From: Rhodospirillaceae bacterium
Lineage (GTDB): Bacteria > Pseudomonadota > Alphaproteobacteria > MPNO01 > UBA2964
Direction of reading: 5' to 3'
DNA length: 15,708 nucleotides
NCBI GenBank assembly: GCA_018660305.1
Contig: JABJKO010000189.1
Span: 1 to 15,708, forward strand
Numbering within the stretch: the stretch's first letter is position 1; each line of letters starts with the position of its first letter. Below are positions 14,032 through 15,708 of this stretch, piece after piece. The position numbers were made by a program, and so were the translations under genes. Below the pieces are notes generated by a model. That model saw only the letters and a list, made by a program, of their open reading frames with translations. It was not told the DNA's origin and did no database searches.

Positions 14032-15431
14032 TCCAGGAAATCCTCGATGGAGACGGAGTCGAAGTTCAGCGGCATGGCTTTGTCGAACTGCGCGCGGTCA
14101 TCGGGGTGGGTGACGGCCGGCTTGGTCGCGTCGATCATCAATTTGGTTCCCACGCGGTACATGGCGCTCATTCCCGGCACGATGTCCGATACATTATCAA
14201 GGGACCAAATTCTCGTATTGGGGATTTTGACCACATCCCGTTCCGCATGGACGCGGGTCGTCAGGGACCAGAAAATCTGCCGCAAATCCGACGCGTCAAT
14301 GTCTTCGTCCACGGCGATGGCGAGTTTCGGGTGCATATAAGGGCTCGATAGCGCCGCCATGAGGGCGGTCTTGGCCTGGCCCTCGATGCGGGGTTTTATT
14401 TTCAGGACCACCGCCATCAGACCGGACACGCCGAGACATCTTATATCCAGCAGATTGAGGCCTCCTTCGACTTTTTCCAGATGCTGATGCAGCGCTGCCT
14501 CGACGCAGATGCCGGTAATCGATTGCGGGTCCCCCATGGGGGCGCCGGAATGCATGCCGTAGAAGATCGGATCCTTGCGATGGGTGATTGCCTTGACCCG
14601 GAAGATTTCCGTCGATCCTTCCATGGCATAGCCGCCGGTGACTTCGCCGAACGGGCCTTCCTCGGTCTTTTCGTTGGGCAGGATTTCGCCTTCGACAACG
14701 ATCTCCGCGTCTGCCGGGACTTCGAGGTCGCAGGTCTCGCACTTGACCAGTCGGATCGGGTCTTCGATCAGCCCACCGGCGATGGCCAGCTCATCGATTC
14801 CATATTGCGTCGTGTAACCGGCGGCGAACAGAATCGCCGGGTGGGCGCCGATAACCATGGCCACCGGCATCGGTTCCTTGAGCTCCTGGTGTTTCTGGTA
14901 AATGCGCAACGCATGGCGCGGGCAGATCAGGAACCCGGTTTTGTCGGGCGCCATCACCTGCTGGCGGTGATAGGACATGTTGCGCTTGCCGGTTTCCGGA
15001 TCCTTGATCACGGCCATCCCCGCGGCAATGTAGGGGCCGGGATCTTCCTCCGAAGTCCACATGGCGGGCAGTTTGGTGATATCGGCGTCTTCGCCGGTCA
15101 GAATGACTTCCTTGACCGGCGCATCCTGTTTGTCGACCAGGACGGGATCGATGGGATGCTTGGCCCGTTCAACCAGAGTGGAGATCACCTGGTCTTCGTG
15201 GACGCCAAATCCAACGGCCCATTTGCGGCGGTCGGTGACGATCTGGCTGCACAGTTTCCAGCCGGGAAATCCCTTGAGGTTGGTATAAAGCGTCGACTTG
15301 CCGAACCGGTCATAGGTCTTCCAGCCGATTGCTGAAACGTTGGTATGCGGGTCGGTTTCCTTGTCGACCCTGATGAGTTCACCTTGCTGCTCAAGGTTCT
15401 GGACATGCCCGCGCAGGGACTGATCTCGCAT
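14028..15431 (-). CDS. UbiD-family prenylated-FMN-dependent decarboxylase
   Basis: This 467-residue cytoplasmic decarboxylase acts on unsaturated or aromatic carboxylic acids using prenylated FMN. Conserved active-site residues are present: Arg156 in NMSYHRQQV, and the Glu pair Glu258 and Glu263 in EGPFGE, matching Arg173, Glu277 and Glu282 of fungal Fdc1. Asn151, five residues before the Arg, fits the metal-binding Asn168, and His173 in PRHAL fits His191. The length matches short UbiD relatives. The cofactor needs a UbiX-type prenyltransferase, and none is in this window. The ATG has no clear Shine-Dalgarno. It is followed with a 4-bp overlap by marR. Context favours an aromatic or phenolic acid rather than ubiquinone synthesis. 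Direction (decarboxylation or carboxylation) cannot be told from sequence. Confidence 0.92.
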   Translation of the reverse strand: MRDQSLRGHVQNLEQQGELIRVDKETDPHTNVSAIGWKTYDRFGKSTLYTNLKGFPGWKLCSQIVTDRRKWAVGFGVHEDQVISTLVERAKHPIDPVLVDKQDAPVKEVILTGEDADITKLPAMWTSEEDPGPYIAAGMAVIKDPETGKRNMSYHRQQVMAPDKTGFLICPRHALRIYQKHQELKEPMPVAMVIGAHPAILFAAGYTTQYGIDELAIAGGLIEDPIRLVKCETCDLEVPADAEIVVEGEILPNEKTEEGPFGEVTGGYAMEGSTEIFRVKAITHRKDPIFYGMHSGAPMGDPQSITGICVEAALHQHLEKVEGGLNLLDIRCLGVSGLMAVVLKIKPRIEGQAKTALMAALSSPYMHPKLAIAVDEDIDASDLRQIFWSLTTRVHAERDVVKIPNTRIWSLDNVSDIVPGMSAMYRVGTKLMIDATKPAVTHPDDRAQFDKAMPLNFDSVSIEDFLE

Positions 15432-15534
15432 GGTGCCGCGACAGTTCGGTAATTAATAAAAAGCGGTCCGCAAAGGCGTGCCGCAAACGGGCGGCATTCT
15501 GCGTGGCCGAAAGTATACGTGCAACCCCTGACCG

Positions 15535-15708
15535 TCAGTCCGCTGATTTGGCTTTCTTTGCCCTGGCTTCGCGGTGGGAGACATAGGATGTGGCGGCCAC
15601 GATCATGGCGCCGCCGATCCATGTCCAGTAATCGGGAAATTCGGCAAAAATCATATAGCCCAGGACCGCGGCCCAGATCAGCCGCGTAAAGGTGATCGGC
15701 TCGACCAC
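15535..15708 (-). CDS. C-terminal end of an EamA/DMT-superfamily permease (partial)
   Basis: Only the last 57 codons are in the window; the gene continues past the right edge. The translation VVEPITFTRLIWAAVLGYMI, then FAEFPDYWTWIGGAMIVAAT, matches the final two membrane helices of EamA-domain drug/metabolite transporters. In these the pattern of a helix ending GY-x-x-F-x-E-x-P, then a short loop and a WTWIGA-type helix is very common. A polar Lys/Ala-rich tail follows. It precedes ubiD by 103 nt on the same strand. It may be co-transcribed and move the pathway's substrate or product, or it may be unrelated. Confidence 0.8.
   Translation of the reverse strand: MVEPITFTRLIWAAVLGYMIFAEFPDYWTWIGGAMIVAATSYVSHREARAKKAKSAD

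Noticed and set aside
14481..15335. Long open frame on the plus strand across ubiD
   Set aside because: It is antisense to a UbiD protein with intact catalytic residues and has no recognisable motifs.
15479..15496. Hairpin TGCCGC/GCGGCA after the EamA gene as an intrinsic terminator
   Set aside because: The stem is 6 bp and the nearest T-run comes about 17 nt later on the minus strand, so the layout does not fit an intrinsic terminator.
15432..15534. TTGCAC-17-CAGAAT as the ubiD promoter
   Set aside because: The -35 box matches consensus at only three of six positions; ubiD may equally be transcribed from upstream.

Overview
The window looks like chromosomal DNA from a GC-rich alphaproteobacterium, perhaps of the Rhodospirillales. 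That placement is an inference from gene content and style: a tripartite tricarboxylate transporter, several TauD and PhyH oxygenases, a UbiD-type decarboxylase, and short ATGA-type gene overlaps. No rRNA, tRNA, CRISPR array or insertion sequence was seen. Almost all genes lie on the minus strand. The two exceptions are a Cys-rich unknown protein at 8824-9591 and a lipoprotein at 10673-11341.

Region A (about 143-8750, minus strand) is a long co-directional block. In transcription order it holds three TauD/TfdA-type Fe(II)/2-oxoglutarate dioxygenases, an alpha/beta hydrolase resembling 3-oxoadipate enol-lactonase, two tandem PhyH-type Fe(II)/2-oxoglutarate dioxygenases, and a complete tripartite tricarboxylate transporter (tctC, tctA, tctB). 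A sigma70-like promoter with a perfect TATAAT box precedes the first TauD gene. A second promoter-like element followed by an 8-bp inverted repeat precedes tctC. A stable hairpin without a T-tract separates tctC from tctA. A long imperfect palindrome lies downstream of tctB. The simplest reading is uptake of an organic acid followed by several oxidations and a hydrolysis. The substrate cannot be named from the sequence.

Region B (8751-11386) holds a divergent plus-strand gene of unknown function with a GYPECCV motif and a C-x2-C pair. Its 3' end overlaps a convergent SAM-dependent methyltransferase. An AT-rich intergenic stretch follows, and then a small lipoprotein with a PEGA-like domain. 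The translation start of the lipoprotein gene lies in a 17-bp tandem duplication.

Region C (11387-15708, minus strand) looks like an aromatic-acid module. In transcription order it holds the C-terminus of an EamA/DMT permease, a UbiD-family decarboxylase, a MarR regulator (4-bp overlap with ubiD), a gentisate-dioxygenase-like bicupin, and a DapA/NAL-family aldolase. A strong promoter with an inverted repeat across its -10 box lies between marR and the bicupin gene. It suggests that the MarR protein controls the ring-cleavage and aldolase pair. Decarboxylation, ring cleavage and aldol cleavage to pyruvate would make a coherent but unproven pathway.
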